The notes under the pieces were generated by a model that saw only the letters and a list, made by a program, of their open reading frames with translations, searched no databases and was not told where the DNA came from. A DNA stretch of 64,000 nucleotides from Epinephelus fuscoguttatus (Eukaryota > Chordata > Actinopteri > Perciformes > Serranidae): positions 30,546,543 to 30,610,542 of the forward strand of contig NC_064754.1 of the NCBI RefSeq assembly GCF_011397635.1. Direction: 5' to 3'. Below, piece by piece: positions 44,501 through 58,926 of this stretch (the stretch's first letter is position 1; each line of letters opens with the position of its first letter). The position numbers were made by a program, and so were the translations under genes.

Positions 44501-45569
44501 AAAAGAGCAGGACCCTTAATTCCCTGTAATGCAACTCAATAGTATCCTCATTAGACCCACCCTGCCAGGGGCACTTTCATGTACCATTTTGTTTCCTCAA
44601 AACGGTGTGCAATGGACTATGAAGTACATTTTCCCTTGTCTGGTGGATGTGTCAAAGGTGTACACATAAACCAAATTCTGGTAGAACTTTCCTTATTGTA
44701 CATGCAATTTTTATTTTTATTTCACATTTACTTGGGCAATGTTAATGTAAGTTTTCCTAAACCAATAAAGTCCCTTTGAAATTAATTGAATGAACCTCCA
44801 CTATATAAAAAGTGCACCTGTGTAACACCACGGGGTGTTCAATGCACCACTGCAGCCCTGGTAAATGCCCTCATCTTTCATACTCCACTTCCCCAGTTTG
44901 TAACGCTTGCTTTGTGTTGTACATTTGTAGCCTACAAGCTCAGGCAAGTTTTCCTAAGTCTGAGAACATCATCGGGGTTATTTTCTCAGAGTTTAGAAAA
45001 CTCCTCCAAGCCTGCAGAAGACATTATACATCTGTTACAGACTGAGCTGCACTCCTCATGACAAATAAACTGAGCTCATGTGGAGAGCTCTGTAAAGGAG
45101 CACTTCAACCACAAAATGACCACTGTGGGAAGAAGTTTTCTTCATGAACACCATGTAGCACTGCATTAATAACTTGTGTATATGTACAAATGTTTTTTTT
45201 GTGTGAAGTATACCTGTATGCATATAATTTCTAATATTTGTCTCCACTATCTGTGTCCCTCAGGGTCTCGGCCAGTGGAGCACGGCCCAGTTCGACAGCT
45301 CTGAACAGCAGCAGAAATTCCTCCGGTTGATGGGCGGCTTCAAAAAGGGCTTCCAGCCGGCTGCTGAGACCAGCGGAAAAGCAAATATGGCGCTGGGGAA
45401 GGACGCACAGATGCAGTTGCAGCAAGGGCTCCTGGGAGAGTTTGAACGCGCTCAGTCGCGCAGAATGGACTTCAGCAACAGAGGGTCGGGACTTGGGTTC
45501 TCTGCACCGTCCAATAAAAAGTTCGCCATTGACATCAATTCACGTCGATCAGTTCGCTTTGATGATTGA
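41519..45569 (+). CDS. knop1: Lysine-rich nucleolar protein 1
   Basis: Six in-frame exons are visible: 41519-41593, 41953-42021, 42144-43688, 43791-43862, 44256-44324 and 45264-45569, all in phase 0 with GT-AG borders, coding about 711 residues. Exon 42144-43688 (515 codons) is extremely Lys/Glu-rich with many KKKKKK runs and acidic patches. The last exon holds the conserved C-terminus: QFDSSEQQQKFLRLMGGFKK, NMALGK, GSGLGFSAPSNKKFAIDIN and a final DD, matching human KNOP1. Family members are nucleolar and bind nucleic acids or ZNF106; the lysine runs serve as nucleolar signals. Exons at 41519/41953 and 43791/44256 are a duplicated pair. Exon 42144-43688 contains four tandem repeats of 29-33 residues. 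No ATG is in frame in the first exon, so the true start is unresolved; a small upstream coding exon may have been missed. An internal ATG cluster begins at 42186. Confidence 0.92.
41667..41713. repeat. Perfect 18-bp-stem hairpin in knop1 intron
   Basis: ACAGTATAACCTATATGC (41667-41684) and its exact reverse complement (41696-41713) flank an 11-base loop. Confidence 0.95.
43152..43523 (+). repeat. knop1: Tandem coding repeat in knop1
   Basis: Units start at 43152, 43251, 43350 and 43437. The first two are 99 bases and nearly identical; the last two are 87 bases and diverged. Each codes for a TEPEKKKRKKEISKG-type block followed by an acidic EEP stretch. Confidence 0.95.
43990..44180. repeat. 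Short interspersed DNA-element fragment
   Basis: TTAACATAAAGACTGGAAAC followed by AGGGGGAAACAGCTA is a phrase repeated in teleost genomes. It lies in a knop1 intron; a relative is at about 26575-26630. Confidence 0.5.
44325..45263. other. Last knop1 intron
   Basis: It contains an A run at 44488-44504 and no recognisable exon or full repeat. Confidence 0.45.
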
Positions 45570-45820
45570 TCTTAGTGTATGTGTGTAGGGGTGTTGTTGA
45601 AGAGATGTGTGCATGGTTGTGCAGAATTTGTGGGCGGTTTTTCGTATGTTTTTAACTGTAGATTTTGCATACTGGACTGTTTGCTCAGGTTCTTGTGGAA
45701 ATCTACATCTCACAGCAGACGACTAGTATTTCTTGTATATAAATGAGGATTAGAGAATGAACATGCAAAACAAAATTCTGTTTGTACATACTGTACATTA
45801 AACGTCCTCTTGCTTTTTTA
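45570..45820 (+). terminator. knop1: knop1 3' UTR with poly(A) signal
   Basis: An ATTAAA hexamer at 45797-45802, followed by a T-rich stretch, lies 230 bases past the stop and is the likely cleavage signal. Confidence 0.5.
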
Positions 45821-46239
45821 ATTAAAATACTTAAACTGCACTTCTGTTTATTATGAGAGTTCATGTGATTTCAGTAGGTATCTGTTTACACTGAGCTGGT
45901 ATGAATGTTTTATTTCAATTTCTTTGTTAAAGGTGTTACAAATATTTTTTCATCCTGTTCATTACGTTGGTAAGTTGTTAGGTGATGTTCCTGCCAGGAA
46001 GACTGAAAAAAATGGACAGCTGCCATCCCAATTTGTCACTTAAATATTCATTACTGAGGACAAAGTACATCAAGTAGGCAATTTAAGGGGTGGGAGCCAC
46101 TATCAGTTACAAAAATGTACAGGTCTGACCCCAGACACAGATGGAAAGAGGAGATTCTTAACTTCCTAATGATAGCAGTATTGCTCCCCTGAGTCCATTC
46201 ATTAAATCAGTCTGGGTAAAAAAGGAAACTTGAACTAAA

Positions 46240-47310
46240 GGCTTTGATAGTCATTTTATTTCAATCTTGCACATGAATGACATCTGCTGTAAAGTGAGGA
46301 AGGAATAAGGAAAGTTAAAGTTCACTTTACTTCAAAGATACAATGGAAACATTTCTGCTTGCTTGTTGTAGGCTCACAATCATTACGTTCTGACAATAAG
46401 CTGGAAAACAAAAATGAAATATCTGACTATCATGTTGAACTTCAATATTCCGCACATTGGTAGCTGTGTTGTAACTCTCAACATTAGGCTCCCTTAATCA
46501 CATTTACTCTCCTTTCAAACTGCTGTGTGGACGGCATGTGTCCTTCAGTTTACTTGAGACCAAAAGGAAAGGAGTGATGAAAAATGAGCCTGAGGAGACG
46601 AATGTCTTTGTCACTTATGGACAAAAAAAAAAACCCATGTCAGTCGTTGACATGACATCACGCAAAAGAAGTTTTAAAGTGCAGCATTTTTGGCTGAATC
46701 CTTATTTCAGACCAATTACAACCATCTCTAGTTACAAAATGCAGCCTGGGCCCTTGTGCACCCAGCAACATGCGCCGCTGCTTCATCCTTCAAGTGACCT
46801 GACGATCAGCCGTAATACTTCGCCATAATATTTACTATTAAAACTGAGTGAAGAGGACCTTATTCACCAGGCACAAATTTCTTATACTTTTAGCTTCTCA
46901 TCATAGCGGTCGCTTAGAAGGTTCTGCAGCTGCAATGTAACATCCTGAGTTAGTCTAATCAGGTTGCCATCAGGCAACTGAAATGCAACTTTAAAAACCC
47001 CCGTTGCTGGGACATGCACTGACTTTGGTTAAAAAAATATCTTTACAACAGTCGCTACTTCGCTTAGAATAAATCCTGACAGTTTGGTCTGACGCTACTT
47101 CAGTGTTTTCAAGTTGGCACAATCAAATGATGACTTGGTAAAAAAAACCAAAAAAAAAACCACTTAAGACATGAAACTAGAAAGTAGCCAACAATATGCA
47201 CGTCGTTCAGTCTCTCAGAAAACGTCTGAAACAGAGTTGGGAGGCTACTTGACGACTGAGTGAAAGAGGGAGGGGAAGCTGTGTGTTCCTTGTGGTAGAA
47301 AGAAGTTGTC
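46240..47310 (-). terminator. exosc1: exosc1 3' UTR with poly(A) signal
   Basis: On the minus strand an AATAAA lies at 46255-46260, about 1.05 kb past the exosc1 stop. The interval has no splice-framed coding sequence. The convergent knop1 and exosc1 ends would be separated by about 0.4 kb. Confidence 0.45.
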
Positions 47311-50300
47311 TCATGCCTGTAGATACTCCGGCTGCACTCGCGCCACTTTACGGAACTCTTTGCTGTGCGTCCGTGGGCACTGCATCTCACACCAGCTGAT
47401 GGGAACCATCTGGGCACCTGATTCACAAGAGGAAATGTAAAATATAAGACAATCTGCATTCTGGAGTGTTGTCACCTGAAAAATCTTAATGCAATGCAAA
47501 TACAGTCTACAGTCTAGAAGCATGACCTTAGGAACAAGATTGAGATGAGATTAATTTGGTACTCATCCTGCAGAATTTCTGTAGCAATAAATTTCCATAA
47601 TCAGGTTTGATTGTTGTCACTCCCACTGCTCTTAGGCATAGCAAAGTAATTGGATTGAAAGCATAATCACGTCTCTCTCACACTGCTACACAAAAAAATC
47701 TTAGATACTGGATCAGAGATGACTAGATTGGCACTATTGTAAAATTCTGCCAAACTGTAATAACGCTACAGCAAATGCTTGACAAATATGGCTCACTGCA
47801 AAAGGCTGTGTGGTGTCAAAGTGACAGTGACCGTCTCCAGTTATGTGGACAGATACTCTTGCACCACCTTGTGTTCAAACAGGATACTATCAGTGTGTGC
47901 TGAGCTGGAACCTCCTGTGTTTTGAAGTGTAGAAGAAAAAGAAAAACATTGTGTAATGAGCTTCAAGAGTTACCTGCTTCACTGTGTGCCACCACCACCC
48001 CCAGCTCATTCTCTGCTGTTGTCAACAGGTAGTTAGACTGCACGTCACCAAGCGATATCTGACATCACAGGTTAAGGGTGAACAACACAGTTAATGCAAC
48101 ATCATACATCAACACTATTTAAGTGGGGCTTTTTTTAAATTCACTCATAGTGAATATCCGCAGGCAGCTGTTATTGATTTTAAAACTAACAAGCTACGTG
48201 CATCTGTCACAGTCCAAGAGATCGTGGCAACAGAGAACAAGACATCTTTGGAGGTGGTTTGGTTACTATACCTGAGTTATTCCAAGATTAGGAATTTCAG
48301 GGGAGAATAAACAGTAGCTGATTCATGAGCTGAATAGTTTTCGACTTTGACTCTTGAGAAAGATATTTATTTTCCTCAGGCTAGAGGGCAGAGGAAGGAT
48401 ACAACTTTCGCCAAGACGATGTCACCTGGTCTGAAGCTTTTGTATGTCTCCACCTGTAACAATAAAGACACAAGCATTACACTAAGCACATCATCTTAGA
48501 TTCAAGCTGTAGTTTGAAACTTTTATTATTTTTTTTTTCCACATTTGTTGAAACTGTCTGTATACTATGTATATGCTACATTATCACAGCACTAAATGAG
48601 ACAGATAATCTGTGGAAAAAAAAAAAAAAAAAAATATCACACTCTTCTGCCTACTCTCTTGCCTTGTAGCATTTCAAATGGCATTACCGCATGTAAACAA
48701 AAACAACCAGTCTGAGCCAAGGAGTCTCTGACACGGCTGTCAATCACTCTGTGATCAGTGATCAAAGTGTCAGACTAGACAGCGCTTATCTAATATGAAT
48801 AAAGATTCTCTTACAGCATTGCCTATTTCTCTGTGCATATTTCAGAAACATATTTTAGTGTACAGTTTAGCTGTAAAATGAGAAACTTGGTCCACCTGGT
48901 GGGCGGCGCTTTGTACTTATTGGTCGGCTGTTTCCAGCATGGCTGATGGGTCACAAACGTTCTCATTTCACAGCTAAACAGTACACTAAAATATGTTTCT
49001 GAAAACATTTGAGATGAGAAATAGGCACTGCAGTAACAGAATCTTGATTCATATTTGATCTGCTGTGCCTGGTTTGACCGCAGCTCACGAGAAGTGAGTG
49101 ACATGATTGACAGCTACATCTGAGACTGCTACGTCTCTGACTGGTTGTATGGTGTGCCACAGTGGATTCTAGCAAACGCCATTAGTAGCAAAAGATTTTT
49201 TTTGATGTATTATCTGTCTCGTGTGCTTTGTTCAGAATTAAGTGACAGCTGCAGCAAGTAAGACAAAAAGTTACATTCATATAAACTCTAGCTTTAATAA
49301 GTACACGTGTGACGATCAGGTTGAATACAAGGATTCAAACACACCTTGTCTTTCTCTGTTGCGCGCACATCTTCTTTCCTGTAGAATCAGAGGGAGTGGG
49401 CTCAGTTTTGAGAATGACACAGAGAGATATGACGTTAAACATTGTTTCACAACTGAGTCAGTTGTCATGGTTACCTGATTGTTCCTCTGAAGCGGTCCTT
49501 CAGCGGTGTGGAGCCTACATACAGTATATGGACCTTGGCGAACCTGGGGTTGATGCTGGTCACCTGTCGAAGCAAAGAACAGTAAGGCTCAAAACAAACC
49601 ATGGATCTAAATCTAAACTGTGCAGCATCACTCAATCAGATCATCTTATTGTTGTTAAATAATATCTGATTCCACTGCATACCTTACAGGTGACTATTGC
49701 TCCTACATCTGGTAGTAGTTGTGTTTCTGTTTCCCTCACCACAGAGATCACTGGCAACTAGAAAAACGACAAAAATCTCATGAGTCAAGTTCAAAACAGC
49801 CCGAAGAAAAACCCTGTCACACTAAATATAGTGCATATTTCACCACACACTCTGAACAAACACATTTCTGTTCAGTCACATTCACCAGCGTTGCGTAATA
49901 CCTTTGCTCAGACACGCCTTATTGCTTCTGCAGCTTTCCCCACCTCTCTCCTCCCCACACCAGCCACACCCCTCACCTCCTCTCCCTCGTTTTTCCTGAG
50001 CACGTATCCTGCTAGTGAGGAGTAAATGTATCCATGCCGCAGATACACTCCTGTGCCAGGAATGCAGTCTTCTACACTGCATAGCTTGTCACCTGGAGAC
50101 AAACAAGAGGGGACAGACAGAGGTGTTGCAGAAAAGTCGTACAGTGTGTCAGTGTTTTTGTAGTAAAGATGGATCAACTCTGATATAATCAGAATATATT
50201 TACACACTTTTGTGGGATAAAACATTAACCTGTGGAAGAAAACAAAGCCAATTCTATATAGGCTATTTAATTAGTTTAGCTTTTATTTAGGCTGTCATCT

Positions 50301-51269
50301 GCTGAGTGACATGATCACGAGACTACCTCAGGCTGTGGGTGGATCACTACCTCGCATAACAATTTTCTGCATCCTGAGACTTTTTTTTACAAGAACTTTA
50401 TACAGCTACAAATTGGTGACTCTTTTCTTTGTGGGATTCTGAAGAACAGGATTGCACATGAGGAATGAAAGTCAAACCAAGCACAGTCCTGTCCGCACAG
50501 AAATCACAATGCAGCAACACTATGTCCAAAAGTGCCATTCATCTAAGGAGGACAGTTATTGCTCTAGAATCACTGATCTGGTCCCTCTGACACATTTCAC
50601 CTTGGCACTGACATGACATGACATAAATCCTGCGTGATCTTTAGAGGACTTACAGCATCACGTTACTACTGCCAAATCCTTGTGTTTTCCATGTAACTTT
50701 CACACACCCTAAAAGTCACTATCAGATCTCAGACAATTGCTGAAACATTTCTGTTGACATTTCCTATTGCCATCCGCACAATGCAGCTGAGGATTTCACA
50801 TGGGTGAGTCAAAACAAGTGAGGGAAGGAATGCTGCTGTCCTGCCTGAGGCGATGGGCAGGGCAGGAGATGAAACCTGCCCTGGAAAGTAAAAGTTGAGA
50901 GCTCCCAGACCTGAACAAGAACGGTAATTACCGTAAAATATGTAAATATAAAAGCCGTCAGCTCACCTACTGCGACTTGTGTTCACCTGATACAACTAAC
51001 GAGGGATTTAAAAGTGACTGAAATGTAACGTTAACTGTTTTCAGAAGCCAAAGCCCAAACAACGCATGGCAGCTGGAAATAATTAACAGAGTTTTACACT
51101 GTCAGACTGAAGCGGAACTCAGTTTTCCAACAACACAGTGACTGCTACGGAAGCCGACATTAGCACAGAAGGACAAAACGTTCAAAAGTTTGGTTTAACT
51201 ACGAGTAAAATAGTGGTAATAGCAAAAACTACGAGACTCACCTGGAACACACAGCTTCATGGGCGACAT
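47311..51269 (-). CDS. exosc1: Exosome cap subunit CSL4 (EXOSC1)
   Basis: Eight coding exons on the minus strand join to 194 residues (human EXOSC1: 195). Exons in transcript order: 51242-51269, 49977-50092, 49683-49757, 49475-49563, 49345-49378 (34 bases), 48403-48453, 47974-48058 and 47311-47417. The start is MSPMKLCVPGDKLC. The N-terminal domain includes GTGVYLRHGYIYSSLAGYV. The S1-type RNA-binding fold spans about residues 65-150 (VTSINPRFAKVHILYVG, FRGTI, RATEKDK, SFRPGDIVLAKV, NYLLTTAENELGVV). The C-terminus contains MVPISWCEMQCP and ends VQPEYLQA. Csl4 is one of the three cap proteins of the nine-subunit RNA exosome and helps feed RNA to the nuclease in nucleus and cytoplasm. The donor of the 48403-48453 exon is weak (GTT/GTATCC). 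A fold-back repeat lies in the intron between the 34-base exon and the 51-base exon. Confidence 0.95.
48586..49229. mobile_element. Fold-back MITE in an exosc1 intron
   Basis: The ends are inverted: AGCACTAAATGAGACAGATAAT at the left, ATTATCTGTCTCGTGTGCT at the right. The inverted similarity continues inward (TGTCAATCA against TGATTGACAG). A second nested inverted pair, ATATTTTAGTGTACAGTTTAG against CTAAACAGTACACTAAAATAT, lies at 48850-48870 and 48974-48994. There is no coding capacity. A left-half relative lies at 306-490. Confidence 0.8.
50093..51241. other. exosc1 first intron
   Basis: A long intron without further coding exons; nothing distinct was recognised. Confidence 0.5.
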
Positions 51270-51289
51270 GTTTTCGAGAAGAGCAGATC

Positions 51290-51392
51290 GTCCGCCGATT
51301 GGCTGTGACGAAGGGCTATAGTCGATTCTGATTGGCTGGTCTCACGCTGAGCGGAAGACAAAAGGAGGAAACCTCGGGCCGCCATGTTTGTT
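51290..51392 (-). promoter_or_regulatory. exosc1: exosc1 promoter region
   Basis: Upstream of the minus-strand start are two ATTGG words (CCAAT boxes on the coding strand) at 51298-51302 and 51331-51335. A GGCCGCCATGTTTG word lies at 51377-51390; read on the minus strand it is the AACATGGCGGCC type bound by YY1. No TATA box was seen, as expected for a housekeeping gene. Confidence 0.5.
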
Positions 51393-51627
51393 GAGGCACA
51401 CATGTGGGCTCGTGGCTGGCAGCAAACATGCACATACAGTTTGAAAGATTATGTAACCTACTCAGGGACGTCAATATAGACAGTGGGGCCCCTGGGGTGG
51501 AGGGGGCCGTAGAGAGGCCCTTGCAAGTGATTAAGATTGCCACCTTGGAAGTATACCTGTGTTCAAGGATGAATGATAGAAAAAAAAAAATAATATAAAT
51601 TTAAAAATGGTGCCATCTGCTCTGCTT

Positions 51628-52065
51628 AACCTCCTGAGACCCGTTGTGTGATATGCATTTTTAATTCCTCTTAACTATTTGGGATCAGTAGGACCTGGTA
51701 AATATAAAAAAAAACTACACATTGTCATCAGTAATTAAGTCACAATATCCTCAAATGAGACGATCATAAAGTCCTAATGTTGTCAAACACGACAACAGTA
51801 AAATAAACAAGTTTCAGACATAAAAACTGATCAGGTTTTGGACCTTGTCCATTTTTGTGTCTGGATCAGCTGCAGACTGACTTGGCAGAGATGGCTACCA
51901 TCTTGTTTTTACATGAATTAGTGTGTTGTGCTTCTACTACTACTAGATGGCACAAACAAGTGTCCACAAACAAGGACAACAGGTCTAAGTTAAGTAGAAT
52001 GAAATTTAAAGTCAAGTAAACCAAAATGCGATGTCCTCATGAGGACACAGGGTCTCAGGAGGGTA
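51628..52065. mobile_element. MITE with CCTCCTGAGACCC termini
   Basis: The left end TTAACCTCCTGAGACCCG and right end AGGGTCTCAGGAGGGT are inverted copies 0.43 kb apart. The interior is AT-rich with no frame. The left end abuts TTAA, the right end does not. A very common teleost family by its ends. Confidence 0.75.
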
Positions 52066-52780
52066 TATATCCTTAAAAAGGCAAGGTTTTCTTTTTTTTT
52101 GAATAGTCAGTAGCTATCTGAAACAAATTAGATGCTTTCCTATTTAAGCTATAAATTCAATGACTATTAAAAAACTATTAAATTAAATAATTAATTTTAC
52201 TCCTTTCATTGATATTTTTGTCAGATATGCAGTGATGATTGCAGGGTAATATGTTTGTTGATGTTGTCCAATGTCAGGTCTCTATTTGTGTCAAGACAAT
52301 ATGCACAATAGTGTGTACAAGGGCCCTTCATAACTTCCTTACACCACTGAGCCTACTGCGTGTACAGTATCCACAACACCAGCCGAAAATAATAATAACA
52401 TCAATGATATATTGTATTAATAGTACAATAATGAATCACTGTATTACTCACAATTATGATTTTTTTTAAATGCAAATTTTGGATGGTTTTGCCTTTTACA
52501 GAATTTGCTAGTTGATACAAAGTTATTTTACCAAGCGACACTGCACAGGGTAAACATATAACTATCAGTGTAAAACTTCCCTAGCTGATTTCTTTAGTAT
52601 GTGTGACAGGATCAGTGTTAAGGGGTTTGTTATGCATGTTATCATCCTTTGTGTCATGTTTTTGTATTTTGCTGCTTGTTTTTAGTGTTTTTATTATGAC
52701 TCATCATTTGAGTGTTTTTACGTGGGTTGCTTTTTTACCATTTTAATCAGATGTATGACAAAGATTGCTGTGCCTCTGTT
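52066..52780. other. Unassigned AT-rich DNA
   Basis: Nothing recognised. Confidence 0.4.
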
Positions 52781-52787
52781 ATTGCAG

Positions 52788-52958
52788 TGAGACTAAGCTC
52801 AGGGGCCTATGGCAGAGAAAGACAACAGTGAAACCTTGAGGCCAGCGGGAGTCACACGGTGACCTTCCAGAGATGAGCCACCAGAGCCTGACTCAGTGTC
52901 TGTTCAGTGTGGATACTCCAGCCTGGGCTCGTGGCAGCAGTTATCGCCCAGGAAAATG
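52788..52958 (+). other. Possible unassigned exon
   Basis: A good acceptor (CTCTGTTATTGCAG, ending 52787) and a good donor (AAAATG/GTGAGT at 52959) bound a 171-base block of higher GC content. An ATG at 52873 opens a frame of 28 codons to the donor (MSHQSLTQCLFSVDTPAWAR, then GSSYRPGK). I do not recognise the protein and found no partner exon up to pgam1, so this may be the first coding exon of an unrecognised gene, a lncRNA exon or chance. Confidence 0.3.
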
Positions 52959-52959
52959 G

Positions 52960-54470
52960 TGAGTATTTATTTCTGTTTTGCAGCGGATACTGCAAAGGGG
53001 CTTAGTGAACTGGTTTTAAGTAGGGATGAGTGAGTACCATTATCTGTATCTGTGTCTTTTTCTGTTTAGCCAACTAAATAATATTTATTTGAACTCTGAA
53101 TGGGCAGGGTTATGTCAAAGTGGGTGGGGTTTATATCCAAAGTGGGTTGGGCCTAATCAGAAATTGTTATTTTAAGCCTGAAATTTATATGCAACTGATC
53201 AGAAGTTGCATTATTTATTACCAATGTAAAAAGTATTTACAGAACAGCCTCATTAATAGATTAAACATAGCTACCAAAATGGCAATTGTTTTTTCTTCTC
53301 ACGAGTACCGATAATGACACATTTTAGTCGTATGATACTTCATCCTCGTAAAAAGTACAGTAGTTGTACAAGATACTCGCTTCATCAGAGTACTCCGCTC
53401 AACGCTAGATTGAAGAGACATTTTAATAAGTTTTCATTATCTAACAGCTGTCCTTTAGTGCTTATTTTATGTAGTCATTTTTTTGCACCTTCATGTGTTT
53501 TTTGTGTCTGCTCACCCCTGATTTTTTAAGAACCTGTGTAGCCTTTTGTATGGAGTCCTAGGGCTCCTTTAACCCTAGGTGGTGGTGCCTTAATTTTGTT
53601 AACACATCATGTTTATATTGTTCGTTCTTTAACACGAGGTATTGATATTTATTGGACCGGCCCCACATGTCCCACGGTGTAATCACATTCCTTCAGCATT
53701 TGTAATACTGTGACTTAACAGTGCATGTCTGCCAATCAAAAATGACTTTACAGTGATCTTATTTTTAATCCGCTGTGGTATTAGTAACACCATAAAATGC
53801 CACGTATTATATGTGTAGTGTCGTTTCCCTTAAAACTAATGTATTAATACATTAGTTTTGTGATTAATTAGTTTTGTTTTTCTATGATTTTTCATGAGAG
53901 ACTACACCTGACCAATTGCGCTATGACCATTTGACTCATAGAGACAGAGTGGACATTCATGCTGGAAAATGACATCAGACACTGATTAAATATTTCATCA
54001 CACAATAGCTCACAACATTTATTATTTTTCTCACAATGCCACGGCAAAAAAATAACAGCAATGCACAGGCTATCAGCTTGCCCTTTAACAACAGCCAGTG
54101 TTTCTCTATAGGTTAAACTGCTCCCTCTTAGCTTCACCTACATGGATTGGAAATTGAAAGGAATACTTTGGATGGTTCTGCAGGGTTAGTCTATGTTAGG
54201 TCCTATTTGCTGGTCCCGAAACTTGCATTTTGGTCATTGCTTAATCCGTATTACAGCTGATATCCTTTGTGTCATAATGATGTGTGGGTTTGTTTTTTGT
54301 CGCAAAATAAAGACCAGTAAAATCAATTGTGTGATTATCAAAATAAAGTGCACATCGTGTGTGTGTGTATGTGTGAAATCTGTGACGACAGTAACAGTAA
54401 ATGACCTTATAGTAACTTGATAGCTGAACAGCACATGATTGATGTGTACTCTAGCTCATCCAGGGTGGGG
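52960..54470. other. Unassigned DNA and pgam1 3' flank
   Basis: AT-rich. A perfect palindrome is at 53832-53859. On the minus strand an AATAAA at 54018-54023 could end the pgam1 3' UTR. No exon recognised. Confidence 0.4.
53832..53859. repeat. Perfect 28-bp palindrome
   Basis: AAAACTAATGTATT is directly followed by its exact reverse complement, with no loop. Confidence 0.95.
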
Positions 54471-54474
54471 GAGT

Positions 54475-57727
<3,253 letters not shown>

Positions 57728-58100
57728 CCTCACACCGATGCCCTCTGCGCTGTACTTCCGGGAAATGCGGGGTAAGTGACTCTTCTTGTAAAGAGGCAGC
57801 AACGTCCGCAGATTTGTCCTGATTTCGCCGCAACTCCAAAGACGGCTGCAGAGAAGAGGGCGCAGTATTTTTAATGCCTGGAGGAACAGACTGTTGTAAC
57901 ACTAAAGAGTATGGAGTTGGCAGATCTGTCCGAACTTGACTGAGCTCACGACACGAGCTCTCTTCCTGCTGGTTTCCACCAATCAGAGGGCGAGCTGTGT
58001 GCGCCGGAGGAGGAGGGAGGCAGGAGGATGCGCACAGCGGCACGTCCACACGCCCAGCTGTGCATCATGTAGGCCGGCGTTAGTGCATCATATGGAAAAA
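57728..58100 (-). promoter_or_regulatory. pgam1: pgam1 5' UTR and promoter region
   Basis: GC-richer sequence upstream of the minus-strand start, with CCAATCAGAGG at 57979-57989 (ATTGG on the minus strand). No TATA box was recognised. The transcription start is not determined. Confidence 0.4.
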
Positions 58101-58880
58101 ACTACTCTGTTACACACACACACAAAGCTCATGAATGACTACAAGTGAAAAAACAAGTATTAGAATGCACAACTTAAAATGCAAATCACTCACAAGATAA
58201 TGCTGCAAATTAAAAGCGGCTGCATAGACACTAAACTGCAGACTTTAACCTTGGATCATGATCAGACTTACAATAAAGGAGGACAGGGGACTATAACAAA
58301 TACTGACAGTTAGTTTATTGTTAAGACTAACCAGGTTTGAAAAGAACATATTTGAATGTGGTGTCATTTATTTTAAAAAGGCCAGAGACCTGAAAGACCT
58401 GGCTTTTAATTTGCAGTTTGCTCAAGACGACTTATGAGGACATCTTGGACTTGTGACATGGACTTCCCAGTTATGACAGACAGGGACTGTATGACTCATT
58501 GGATTTTAGAAACTGTGGTTTGCACCACCTTCAATAGTCCCTGATTCAAACCAGAATGTGCCCTGCTGACATGCCACATGAGTATGAAACTAAATTCAGA
58601 GAACTTAAGATATTACAATTTGTGACATTTGACCTTTCAATGTAGGATTAAAGTTTGCCAAATTAATGTGAATTTTTAAAAACAGTGTCCCTTGCTCACT
58701 GGCAGGCTGATCTTGAAGATATGATTAAATTGAACTTGGACCTAGAAATAAAAGTGAAACAATATAATGAAAATAAAATAAGAATAATTCAAATTAAATT
58801 AAATTAAATTAAATTAAAATAAAATGAAATTAAGTGAAATAGAATAAAATTAATTAGTTTAAGACTGTAAACTTAACAGT
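58101..58880. other. Unassigned AT-rich DNA
   Basis: AAATT repeats at 58791-58820 (pentanucleotide, about five units). Nothing coding. Confidence 0.45.
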
Positions 58881-58882
58881 CA

Positions 58883-58885
<3 letters not shown>

Positions 58886-58926
<41 letters not shown>

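Noticed and set aside
51377-51480. Plus-strand frame starting in the GCCGCCATG word as a divergent gene
   Set aside because: The frame (MFVEAHMWARGW..) is short and unlike ZDHHC16 or any protein I know; the word is better read as a YY1-type promoter site of exosc1.
57728-57802. Longer N-terminus for pgam1 (MLPLYKKSH..)
   Set aside because: The family starts at [13 protein letters not shown]; the upstream stretch is 5' UTR that happens to be open.
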